Made by a program: the position numbers and the translations under genes
Shown: positions 44,789-53,191 of the stretch, piece after piece
Layout of the letters: each line of letters starts with the position of its first letter
Position numbering within the stretch: the stretch's first letter is position 1
Source: Gracilimonas amylolytica
Lineage (GTDB): Bacteria > Bacteroidota > Rhodothermia > Balneolales > Balneolaceae
Assembly (NCBI RefSeq): GCF_002911695.1
Contig: NZ_PQBS01000037.1
Coordinates: 374,146 to 438,145, forward strand
Length of the DNA stretch: 64,000 bases
Reading direction: 5' to 3'
The notes under the pieces: generated by a model
The model's database searches: none
Told to the model about the DNA's origin: nothing
Seen by the model: the letters and a program-made list of their open reading frames with translations, nothing else

Positions 44789-46257
44789 TTGAGTGAAAAA
44801 AAATTCTGGTTACCGGTGTAACCGGATATATTGGGGGGAGGCTGGTTCCAAAACTGTTAAGTAAAGGGTACGAGGTTAGAGTTCTTTCCCGGGATGCCGG
44901 TCGGCTTGAAGGGCGTGATTGGATCGAAGAGGTAGAGGTTGTTGAGGGGGATGTACTTGAACCTGCGTCTCTGAATGGCGTTATGAATGGAGTGGATATC
45001 GCCTACTACCTGATACACAGCATGAGTGGGAACAGTGATGCGGATTTTCATGAAAGGGATATGCAGGCTGCCCGGAACTTTGGCAAGGCAGCAAAGCAAA
45101 ATGGAGTTGAACGGATCATATATCTGGGTGGATTGGGGAATCAGGAAGATGATCTTTCCGAGCATTTATCTTCCCGGCAAAAGACCGGTGAAGTACTCAG
45201 GGAATCAGTTGTAGCGGTTACAGAATTCAGAGCGGCCATTGTAGTGGGTTCCGGGAGTAAATCATTTGAAATGATCCGTTACCTCACGGAAAGAGTCCCT
45301 ATTATGATCAGCCCAAAGTGGGTTTATAGCAAGGTTCAGCCCATAGCTATCCGTAATGTACTTCAGTATCTGGTGCTGGCCATTGAAAAGCCGGAGACGA
45401 AAGATCAGATCATCGAGATCGGTGGAAGCAGTATCATTACCTATGCCGATATGATGAAGGTGTATGCGGAGATCAAGGGACTAAAGCGGTTGCTCATTCC
45501 CGTTCCATTTCTCTCGCCCGCGCTGTCATCCCATTGGGTCCATTGGATGACTCCGGTTCCGGCCTCGCTGGCCCGCCCGCTGATCGAAGGGCTTAAGAAT
45601 GATGTATTGGTTCAGAATGACAAGGCAACGCAGTTGTTTCCTGAGATCGAGCCTATATCCTATAAAAAAGCGGTTGAACTAGCCCTTGCACGGCTTGATA
45701 CGGATGAAGTTGAAACTACCTGGAATGATGCCCTGATCAGCAGTAAGGGGGACGAACAACCGGTTATCCTTGAGACCAAGGAAGGTTTGATCATTGAACG
45801 CCGCATTAGAAAACTGGATGTGCCGCAGAATCAGGTTTTTGATGTATTTACGAGTCTTGGTGGCGAGAAAGGCTGGCTGACCTTTGAATGGGCCTGGAAA
45901 CTGCGTGGTATTCTGGATCGCCTGGTTGGAGGCGTGGGATTTAGAAGAGGCAGAAGGCATCCTGAAAAGTTACGCATCGGTGATGCCTTGGATTTCTGGC
46001 GGGTTGAAGCTTTGAAACCGGGGGAGATCCTCAGGCTTCGGGCCGAGATGAAAGTCCCCGGACGTGCATGGCTCGAATTTCAGGTAAGTACGGAAGAAAG
46101 CTCCGGCAAAACCAAGCTGGTTCAAACGGCTTACTTTGCCCCAAAAGGATTATTTGGCCTGTTATATTGGTATGCGTTGTATCCCATCCACTTGTTTGTG
46201 TTTTCCTCTATGATAGATAGTATTGCAAGGGAGGCTGAGGTTAAAGCAGGGAAGTAA
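44789..46257 (+). CDS. SDR-family NAD(P)-binding protein with DUF2867 C-terminal domain; apparent frameshift at 5' end
   Basis: The downstream frame, open from 44797, encodes ILVTGVTGYIGGRLVPKLL, a complete Rossmann GxxGxxG site, then IAYYLIHSMSG and a DUF2867/SRPBCC-like C-terminal half (about 280-480). No ATG, GTG or TTG opens this frame before 44983, which lies beyond the cofactor loop. TTG at 44789 followed by AGT-G-A8-TT would join it if the A run were nine bases long (MSEKKILVTG). GTG at 44793 would join it with seven. So the coding frame is broken at the A8 run (44796-44803) or corrected by slippage. Confidence 0.78.
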
Positions 46258-46276
46258 TCTAAATCTAAAAATAGTC

Positions 46277-47392
46277 TTATAAAATAGGTTTTACACCAAG
46301 TTTTTGAAGTTCCTGAAACTCCATTAGTAACTCATTCCTTATTCTTAAAAATGGGTATTCAAATCGATATGGCCACTCATTTCTCAGGTTCCTAAAGAGT
46401 ACATCTTTATCCGGCCGATCAATAAGATCACGCAGGGCGGCATCATATCCAAGAATAGGATGGAGGCGCGTGATCAATTTGGTCAGATCGTACTGTATGT
46501 GTGCCAGGTCTTCGTTTTTAGTGATATTTTTTAGTTTAGTAGAAGATCGTTGCAAGCCAAAGAAGTCAGCGAGGTCATCACAGATCATTTTGGTGGCATT
46601 GATCTTGGCTTGTTCAGAATAGCCGGCGATGTGAGGTGTGGCTATAAAGGCCTGTTCTGCTGCCGTTACACTAAAGTCAGGTTCTCCTTCCCATACATCC
46701 AGTATGAAATGCTCTACATTTCCCTGACCATGAGCCTTCAATAAGGCTTGTTCATCCACAACCCCACCTCGTGATGCATTGATGACCAATTTATAAGTTT
46801 TTCCTTCCAGTTTTGAATCATTCAGCCAGTGATAGGTCGGATATTCTCCCTTTCGGTTCAGAGGAACATGAAAAGTTAGAATGTCGCAACTGAGCACCTC
46901 TTTGAGGGAGGCAGATTTAAATTTGGGATCTCTGATCTCACGGGGTGGGTCGTATGCCACACATTCAATATCAAATGAGGTAAGCAGTTCGATAACGGCA
47001 CTTCCTGCCTTACCCGCACCAATCACTCCCACTTTACCAAACGATCTATCGTTGTGAAATTTTTCTCTCCAAAGGAGTAAGGCAGTCATGACATATTCAG
47101 CCACTGATCGGGCATTACATCCATTTGCACTTGATAGTTTGATGCCATGAGACTCAAGGTATTCATTATCCAGATGATCGGTTCCGGATGAACCGGTTCC
47201 AATAAATTTCAATCCCGATGGAATGTGAGGAAGTGTCTCTGCATTTAAATGGGTAACCGTGCGGACCAAAAGAGCATCAATCCCGGTCAGATCCGGTATG
47301 CCTTCAGAAGGATCGTACAATCTCAGGTTCACATTTGGAGGGATCAGTTCTTTAATCTTATAAAGATTTTGGTCGGCTGCTGCGTGTATCAA
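46277..47392 (-). CDS. pdxB: 4-phosphoerythronate dehydrogenase
   Basis: A 371-residue D-2-hydroxyacid-dehydrogenase-fold enzyme of the pyridoxal phosphate pathway. It has the NAD-binding VGVIGAGKAGSAVIELL (about residues 123-139), GTGSSGTDHLDNEYL near the N terminus and the catalytic RGGVVDE (arginine) and ATPHIAGYSEQAK (histidine) blocks. A C-terminal extension beyond the dehydrogenase fold (about 290-371) matches the PdxB-specific dimerisation domain. It is divergent from the thymidine phosphorylase, with only about 50 bp for both promoters. Confidence 0.88.
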   Translation of the reverse strand: MIHAAADQNLYKIKELIPPNVNLRLYDPSEGIPDLTGIDALLVRTVTHLNAETLPHIPSGLKFIGTGSSGTDHLDNEYLESHGIKLSSANGCNARSVAEYVMTALLLWREKFHNDRSFGKVGVIGAGKAGSAVIELLTSFDIECVAYDPPREIRDPKFKSASLKEVLSCDILTFHVPLNRKGEYPTYHWLNDSKLEGKTYKLVINASRGGVVDEQALLKAHGQGNVEHFILDVWEGEPDFSVTAAEQAFIATPHIAGYSEQAKINATKMICDDLADFFGLQRSSTKLKNITKNEDLAHIQYDLTKLITRLHPILGYDAALRDLIDRPDKDVLFRNLRNEWPYRFEYPFLRIRNELLMEFQELQKLGVKPIL

Positions 47393-47443
47393 AAAATCTG
47401 ATTTGTGTGAGAAAAAAAGTGTTTGAAAGCCTATACTTGGAAC

Positions 47444-48787
47444 ATGGATGCAAAATATAATATAGTTTCGATCATACGCAAAAAACGGGACGGGGAAACT
47501 CTCCTGAACGAAGAAATTAAATACCTCATCGACCGATATACAGCCGATGAAATACCGGATTATCAGGTTAGTGCTTTCCTGATGGCATGCTTTCTTAATG
47601 GACTGAATGATGAGGAATCGGCAGCCCTAACGGAATCCATGCTGCATTCCGGGGAGATCGTGGACCTGTCGGATATCAGTGGTAAGAAGGTAGACAAACA
47701 TTCAACCGGAGGAGTAGGTGATAAACTTTCGCTGATTCTGGCACCCATTGTAGCTTCGGCAGGGGTTCCGGTGCCGATGATCTCGGGGCGGGGACTTGGT
47801 CATACCGGAGGCACGCTTGATAAGCTGGAATCCATCCCCGGCTTTACGGTGGATATGGATCTGCCTCGATACAAGGAGATCATTGCCAAACACGATCTTG
47901 TGTTAGCCGGGCAGACCGCAGAAATTGCTCCGGCCGACAAACGCCTGTATGCCTTACGTGATGTAACAGCGACCGTAGAATCCATACCTCTTATCGCAGG
48001 CAGTATCATGAGTAAAAAGCTGGCAGAGGGTATTGATGCGCTTGTGCTGGATGTGAAAGCCGGTTCCGGTGCCTTCATGAAAACAACGGATGATGCCATC
48101 AGGTTAGGTGAAGCACTTGTGGGAATCGGTACACAGTTTGAAAAAGAAACCATTGCCTACGTTACGAATATGAATCAGCCTTTAGGCTATAAGATCGGCA
48201 ACTGGCTGGAAGTGGAAGAATGCATTGATGCCATGCATGGAGAAGGGCCGGATGATATCATGGAGATTACCCATCTTTTGGCAGGGACAATGATCTACCT
48301 GGGAGAGAAAGCAGAGAGCGTGAAAGAAGGGATCGATATCAGCAAGAAGCAGATCGAAAATGGAGAAGCGTTTCAGAAATGGCTGGATATTGTTGAGGAA
48401 CAGGGTGGCGATGTTGATATGATCAGATCACCCAAAAAATATCCTCAGGCTCAATATGAATTTGTGATCAAAGCGGAGAGATCCGGATATATGTCGGAAA
48501 TGAATTCCTACGAGATCGGGATGGCCTCGGTAGAATTGGGAGCCGGCCGGAAAAAGAAAGAAGACAATGTGGATCCGCAGGCAGGAATTGTGCTCAAAAA
48601 GAAAATTGGGGACAAAATTGAGAAAGGTGAAACAATTATGGTGGGTTATACGAACAACCCATCAGCAATAGAAGCTGCGAGTGATCAATTGATCGGTGCA
48701 GTAACCATTGCTGAAACTAAACCCGAATCAGTGAATTTGATCAGTCATATCATTGATAAGGACGGCAGCAGGGCATTTGAGCTTTAA
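47444..48787 (+). CDS. Thymidine / pyrimidine-nucleoside phosphorylase
   Basis: This enzyme splits thymidine or uridine to the free base and (deoxy)ribose 1-phosphate. It contains the family signature SGRGLGHTGGTLDKLESIPG, the VDKHSTGGVGDKLSL phosphate loop and the C-terminal PYNP domain (GAGRKKKEDNVDPQAGIVL). A TTG at 47423 is in frame, but the core begins right after the ATG at 47444 (MDAKYNIVSII), so I use the ATG. Whether it prefers thymidine (DeoA) or both pyrimidines (Pdp) cannot be read from the sequence. Confidence 0.92.
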   Translation: MDAKYNIVSIIRKKRDGETLLNEEIKYLIDRYTADEIPDYQVSAFLMACFLNGLNDEESAALTESMLHSGEIVDLSDISGKKVDKHSTGGVGDKLSLILAPIVASAGVPVPMISGRGLGHTGGTLDKLESIPGFTVDMDLPRYKEIIAKHDLVLAGQTAEIAPADKRLYALRDVTATVESIPLIAGSIMSKKLAEGIDALVLDVKAGSGAFMKTTDDAIRLGEALVGIGTQFEKETIAYVTNMNQPLGYKIGNWLEVEECIDAMHGEGPDDIMEITHLLAGTMIYLGEKAESVKEGIDISKKQIENGEAFQKWLDIVEEQGGDVDMIRSPKKYPQAQYEFVIKAERSGYMSEMNSYEIGMASVELGAGRKKKEDNVDPQAGIVLKKKIGDKIEKGETIMVGYTNNPSAIEAASDQLIGAVTIAETKPESVNLISHIIDKDGSRAFEL

Positions 48788-48862
48788 CTGCTTGAAATAC
48801 ACTAATAATCGGTTAATTTAGTTTGTAGTTTAACAGGGCATTAAAAAATAAAGGAAAGTATT

Positions 48863-49615
48863 ATGTTTCAACGATTTATCCGCGCAATCAAATCTATGTT
48901 CGGTGGCTTGATCAGCTCAATTGAGGATCCAAAATTGATCCTGGAGCAAAATATCCGGGAAATGAACGATCAGATCCCTCAAATGAATGACAACATCGCA
49001 ACGGTTAAAGCAAACCTGCTGATGCTTCAAAAAGAGCTGAACCGCAACGAAAAACAAATTCAGGATCTGACCAATAAAGTAAGGTCTGCTATTCAGGCTA
49101 ACCGGGATGATATTGCAGAAGGCTATGCCCTGCAACTTGAAAAAGCCAAGGAAAGCCTGGTTCACACCAAAGAACAGCTTGAATTCGCTGAACGTGCATA
49201 TGAAAAAGCACTTAAGGTGAAGAAAGTGTTCATGAAGGAAAAAGATCGCAAGATCCAGGAAGCCAAGGAAGCACTGCGTGCCAGCGAGCGTTCAGAATGG
49301 CAAGCCAAGATCGCCGATACCCTGGAGCAATTCGAGGTAGGAGGTATCGATCAGACCCACGATGAAATGATCAACCGTTTAAATGAGCGCTCTGCCAAGA
49401 ATGAAGCGCGTATGGAGATCGCCTTAGACAGCATTGATACCGAGACCATGGAAATTGAAGCGAATGCCGAAAAACTTCGTGCGAAGTCACTGGTAGAGCA
49501 ATTCAAGATGGAAATGGGCGAGAAGAGCGGTTCCATCAATATGGATGAGGAAGAGCCGGCCAAAGAACAAGACGGTTCCAAAACTATCGGTAACAAAGAA
49601 AAATCAGGTTCTTAA
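48863..49615 (+). CDS. pspA: PspA/IM30-family membrane-remodelling protein
   Basis: A 250-residue ESCRT-III-like protein that binds stressed inner membranes. The amphipathic first helix (FQRFIRAIKSMFGGLI), DPKLILEQNIREMNDQIP and long coiled-coil helices (about 30-220) are all in place. The tail (221-250) is polar and ends with KTIGNKEKSGS. It lacks an N-terminal membrane anchor. It is followed 12 bp later by a half-length homologue and then a membrane coiled-coil protein, so the three probably form one unit. Confidence 0.9.
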   Translation: MFQRFIRAIKSMFGGLISSIEDPKLILEQNIREMNDQIPQMNDNIATVKANLLMLQKELNRNEKQIQDLTNKVRSAIQANRDDIAEGYALQLEKAKESLVHTKEQLEFAERAYEKALKVKKVFMKEKDRKIQEAKEALRASERSEWQAKIADTLEQFEVGGIDQTHDEMINRLNERSAKNEARMEIALDSIDTETMEIEANAEKLRAKSLVEQFKMEMGEKSGSINMDEEEPAKEQDGSKTIGNKEKSGS

Positions 49616-49627
49616 CAGCTTACGGCC

Positions 49628-50104
49628 ATGAGTACCAAAGGAGAAGAAGAACGCGAACGCCTGAAGCAGGAATACAAAGATCATTATCGGCGTATTAAGG
49701 AAGCTAAGGAGCGACTGAAGCGAGCCGAACAAAAAGGCAAGATCTCAGAAGCCGTTCATAAAATGAATGCGGATAACCTGCTCGAGACCATGGATGAATT
49801 CCTTGGTAAGGTTCGTGAAAAGGTAACTCATGTGGAAGCCCGGCTGGATGTGGCCTTAGACAGCCTGGAAGATGAATCCTCTGAAGCCGCCAGCAAGATC
49901 AAAAAAGAAGAGCTGGATGAGGAAATGAAAAAGCAGAAGGCTAAACAAACCCTCAAGCAGGTAAAAGCTGAAATGGGCATGTTGTATAGCGAGATCGAAA
50001 AACAGGCGGATGAGATCAAAACCGAAAAAACCATAGGCACTAAAAAACCGGAATCCTCCGCTGATTCTGACAATACCGATAATTCACCGGATGTGAAATC
50101 ATGA
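49628..50104 (+). CDS. Half-length PspA-like coiled-coil protein
   Basis: A 158-residue, almost fully helical, highly charged protein. Residues 70-79 (EARLDVALDS) match PspA 181-190 (EARMEIALDS). LKQVKAEMG (109-117) matches the PspA VEQFKMEMG block, and KTIGTK (134-139) matches the PspA tail KTIGNK. It lacks the amphipathic first helix and the middle hairpin of PspA. It therefore looks like a shortened paralogue that could co-assemble with PspA. Its stop overlaps the next gene by 4 bp. Confidence 0.75.
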   Translation: MSTKGEEERERLKQEYKDHYRRIKEAKERLKRAEQKGKISEAVHKMNADNLLETMDEFLGKVREKVTHVEARLDVALDSLEDESSEAASKIKKEELDEEMKKQKAKQTLKQVKAEMGMLYSEIEKQADEIKTEKTIGTKKPESSADSDNTDNSPDVKS

Positions 50105-50985
50105 GCGAAGACTTAAACATCAACTACACACGCGAAGCATTCATGAACCCCATTAATCTTGGGGTACTGCTGGTATCTACACTTACGGCATTCTTTATGA
50201 GTGGCTTTGGCGATGTATCCAGCATATTGTTGACCACGGTGTTTGGTGTAGAGCTGATGTATCTGGGTATTGTGCCCAAGCTGCCCCGGTTCAGAAAAAA
50301 ACTGGAGCTCAAAAAGATCAAAGAGCGCCATGCGGCGAACAATGAAAAAGAACTGTTTCAGTCGCTCGATAATAAATCTCAAAAGCGATTTTTGGTTCTC
50401 AAGCACCTGGCCAAACTGGTTCAGGAAAATTTTGAAAAATTACCCTACAGTTCACAAGGACTTTTAGATAACATCGGCAAAAAGATCGATGAGCTACTTG
50501 GAAATTACCTGACCCTGCTGGATCTGATCAAGCGGTATGAAGTGTACCTTAACACGTCACTGGAAAGCAATCTGAAAGAAGAAGTGGTAAGACAGATCGA
50601 GGAGATCAAAACCCTGGAATCTGAGAAACTGAAGCGCACAAAAGCCCGCCGTGTTGCCATTATGCAAAAGCGGCTTAAGAAATTCAGCGTGGCCAAAGAG
50701 AAATATCTGGTGTGTGAAACGCATCTGGAAACCATTGAAGATGCCGTCAGATATATCTACGAGCAGTCTATGACCATGAGTAATCCGGAAGAGATCGGAT
50801 TCCAGCTGGATAATCTTCTGAATGAAGTGGAAGAAACTTCACAATTGATTGATGACTTAGATCAGGATATTTTACCGGAGTACAATAACGAATGGGAGAA
50901 CGATATGGATTTCGATTCCATATTGGATGAACTCTCTGACGAAGTTGAAACAGAAATCAAACCCGCAAGGAAAGTTAAAGAATAA
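50101..50985 (+). CDS. Membrane-anchored coiled-coil protein of the PspA cluster
   Basis: A 294-residue protein. Two hydrophobic helices near the N terminus (about 17-35 and 41-58) form a hairpin anchor. A basic segment (RFRKKLELKKIKER, about 63-76) and long cytoplasmic helices (about 95-255) follow, with a final acidic part (NDMDFDSILDELSDEVETE). I recognise no named family. The 4-bp overlap with the half-PspA gene and the 2-bp gap to the enoyl-CoA hydratase indicate tight co-expression. It could be the membrane receptor for the PspA-type proteins, which is an inference from context. Confidence 0.75.
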   Translation: MSEDLNINYTREAFMNPINLGVLLVSTLTAFFMSGFGDVSSILLTTVFGVELMYLGIVPKLPRFRKKLELKKIKERHAANNEKELFQSLDNKSQKRFLVLKHLAKLVQENFEKLPYSSQGLLDNIGKKIDELLGNYLTLLDLIKRYEVYLNTSLESNLKEEVVRQIEEIKTLESEKLKRTKARRVAIMQKRLKKFSVAKEKYLVCETHLETIEDAVRYIYEQSMTMSNPEEIGFQLDNLLNEVEETSQLIDDLDQDILPEYNNEWENDMDFDSILDELSDEVETEIKPARKVKE

Positions 50986-50987
50986 AC

Positions 50988-51767
50988 ATGGCTCAGTCTT
51001 ACGAAACGTTGCTTCTTGATGTTGACGAATCCGGAATTTGTACGCTTACCATTAATCGCCCCGATAAACTGAATGCTCTCAACAACAAGGTTCTGGATGA
51101 ACTGGATGAAGCCGTTGATGCGATCAAAGAAGATTATAAGATCAAAGCCTTGGTCATTACCGGAGCCGGTGATAAAGCGTTTGTAGCCGGAGCCGATATC
51201 AAGGAACTGAGCTCGCTGGATCCTGTTTCGGGAGAAAAAGTTTCGGAAAGGGGACAACGGATCTTTCAAAAGATCGAAGACCTGACCATTCCCGTGATCG
51301 CAGCCGTTAATGGCTATGCTCTTGGTGGTGGGTGTGAACTGGCGATGGCTTGTCACCTGAGGATCGCTTCCCCCAATGCCGCTCTTGGATTACCTGAAGT
51401 ATCACTTGGATTGATTCCCGGATATGGCGGAACCCAGCGACTGACCAAACTGGCGGGACGTGCCAGGGCACTTGAATACATCATGACTGGTCGTCAGATA
51501 AAAGCTGATGAGGCTTTTGAGGTTGGGTTGGTCAATCAGATCGCAGATGCAGATCCTGTTGAAGAGGCTAAAGCCATGCTGGGTAAGATCTTAAAGCAAG
51601 GTCCTGTAGCCATTAAAAATGCAATTCTGGCCGTTAAAGAGGCCGACTCTGAAGACGGCTATAAAGCCGAAGCTCGACTTTTTGGAGAATTATGCGGTAC
51701 CGCTGATTTTAAAGAAGGTACCGGCGCATTCCTCGAAAAAAGGAAACCTAATTTCTCCGGTAAATAA
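50988..51767 (+). CDS. Enoyl-CoA hydratase/isomerase family protein
   Basis: A 259-residue crotonase-fold enzyme. It has TINRPDKLNALNNKVL, the oxyanion-hole AFVAGADIKEL and GYALGGGCELAMACHLRIAS, and the second catalytic glutamate in LGLPEVSLGLIPGYGGTQRL; both E residues of the classical hydratase are therefore present. It should hydrate short- or medium-chain 2-enoyl-CoA in fatty acid breakdown. It starts 2 bp after the membrane coiled-coil gene, although its metabolic role has no obvious link to the Psp-like genes. Confidence 0.92.
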   Translation: MAQSYETLLLDVDESGICTLTINRPDKLNALNNKVLDELDEAVDAIKEDYKIKALVITGAGDKAFVAGADIKELSSLDPVSGEKVSERGQRIFQKIEDLTIPVIAAVNGYALGGGCELAMACHLRIASPNAALGLPEVSLGLIPGYGGTQRLTKLAGRARALEYIMTGRQIKADEAFEVGLVNQIADADPVEEAKAMLGKILKQGPVAIKNAILAVKEADSEDGYKAEARLFGELCGTADFKEGTGAFLEKRKPNFSGK

Positions 51768-51855
51768 GAACGAACTTTTTCTGAATGAAAGACGAACCTC
51801 CATCGGGTAGTTACACCACATTTAAATTTTTTGCAGACGGATCGGGAGGAATTCT

Positions 51856-53133
51856 ATGACTGAATTTCTTTTGATCGTTGTAACCATCATACTCAGCGGA
51901 TTCTTTTCAGGATCCGAGATCGCCTTCGTTACGGCCAATAAGCTGAAACTGGAAGTAGCTTCCCGAAAGAATAACTTTTTGGGGAATTCCATAGAGTTTT
52001 TCACGAAAAAACCGGAGACTTTCCTCACTACCACGTTGGTCGGCAACAATATCGTTAATGTACTGTATGCCACCTTCATGGCCATATTTTTGGTTGAACC
52101 AATTCGGCAGTTTAGTGAAGCCTGGTTTGGTGTTATTCCTACCGACCTCGAAACACTTTTGGTTCAAACCATATTAGCCTCTGTGATCATTATGCTGTTT
52201 GGTGAGATCCTTCCCAAAGCAATATTCCGGGCACTGGCTGATAATATGATCACGGTTATTTCGGTTCCACTGAGAATCGCATACTACCTATTCAGACCGC
52301 TGATTGAGATATCGCGAGGTTCATCCAATGTATTGATCAAACTGTTGGTCAAGGATGCCGAAGTACCCGAGAACTACTACCGAAGGCAGGATGTGGAGAT
52401 GATCTTCAAGGAGCTGCGTGACAGTGGAGGCAGTGAGGATATTGACGAGGATGATTCCGAGATCTTGCATAACGTTCTTGAACTTTCGAACAAGCGGGTA
52501 AAGGATTCCATGATCCCGCGTATTGAAATTCAGGCAGTCGAAAAAGAAACTTCCATCGATGATGTGCTGGATATGTTCATTCAGTCGGGTCACTCCAAAC
52601 TGCCGGTGTATAAAGATTCCATTGATGATGTGATCGGTGTGGTGTTTGCCCACGATTTCTTCCATCAACCCAAAAGCCTGCACGAGATCATCAGGCCGGT
52701 AAAGCTGGTGCCATCCAGTAAAAAATCCAATGACCTTCTAACGGAGTTCAGGCAGTCAAATATGTCTGTGGCCATCGTGCTTGATGAATATGGGGGGACA
52801 GCCGGAATGGTGACCATAGAAGACCTCTTAGAGGAGGTAGTGGGTGACATTCAGGATGAGTACGATGTGGAAGATGAGATCATGAAAAAGCTTACGGATA
52901 ACAGCTATGTGGTCAGTGGAAATGTTGAGATCGAAGAGCTGTGTGAAAAATTCGAAGATATTGATCTTCCCGTGGAACCTTCTGAATACGATACCGTAGC
53001 AGGGTACATCATAAATCATTTAGGGCGCATACCCAAGGTAAACGAGGAAGTGGTGATAGATGGAAATAAATTCATTATCAGTAAAGCCACACCAAGTCGC
53101 ATTGAAACGGTAAAGCTCGTGTTGATCGATTGA
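51856..53133 (+). CDS. CNNM/CorC-family transporter-associated protein (hemolysin-like)
   Basis: A 425-residue membrane protein. The N-terminal CNNM transmembrane domain (about 1-145, with three to four helices, ILSGFFSGSEIAFVTANK and the KPETFLTTTLVGNNIVNV loop) is followed by a CBS-pair domain (MIPRIEIQAVEKETSIDDVL and VAIVLDEYGGTAGMVTIEDL) and a C-terminal CorC_HlyC domain (about 340-420). Family members take part in magnesium and cobalt handling, or bind adenine nucleotides through the CBS pair. The old name hemolysin is not a functional statement. Confidence 0.9.
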   Translation: MTEFLLIVVTIILSGFFSGSEIAFVTANKLKLEVASRKNNFLGNSIEFFTKKPETFLTTTLVGNNIVNVLYATFMAIFLVEPIRQFSEAWFGVIPTDLETLLVQTILASVIIMLFGEILPKAIFRALADNMITVISVPLRIAYYLFRPLIEISRGSSNVLIKLLVKDAEVPENYYRRQDVEMIFKELRDSGGSEDIDEDDSEILHNVLELSNKRVKDSMIPRIEIQAVEKETSIDDVLDMFIQSGHSKLPVYKDSIDDVIGVVFAHDFFHQPKSLHEIIRPVKLVPSSKKSNDLLTEFRQSNMSVAIVLDEYGGTAGMVTIEDLLEEVVGDIQDEYDVEDEIMKKLTDNSYVVSGNVEIEELCEKFEDIDLPVEPSEYDTVAGYIINHLGRIPKVNEEVVIDGNKFIISKATPSRIETVKLVLID

Positions 53134-53191
53134 CCTTTACTGAAAAGTAGTTAGATTGATCCGTTAATCAGAACCGCGTAAAATACATATC

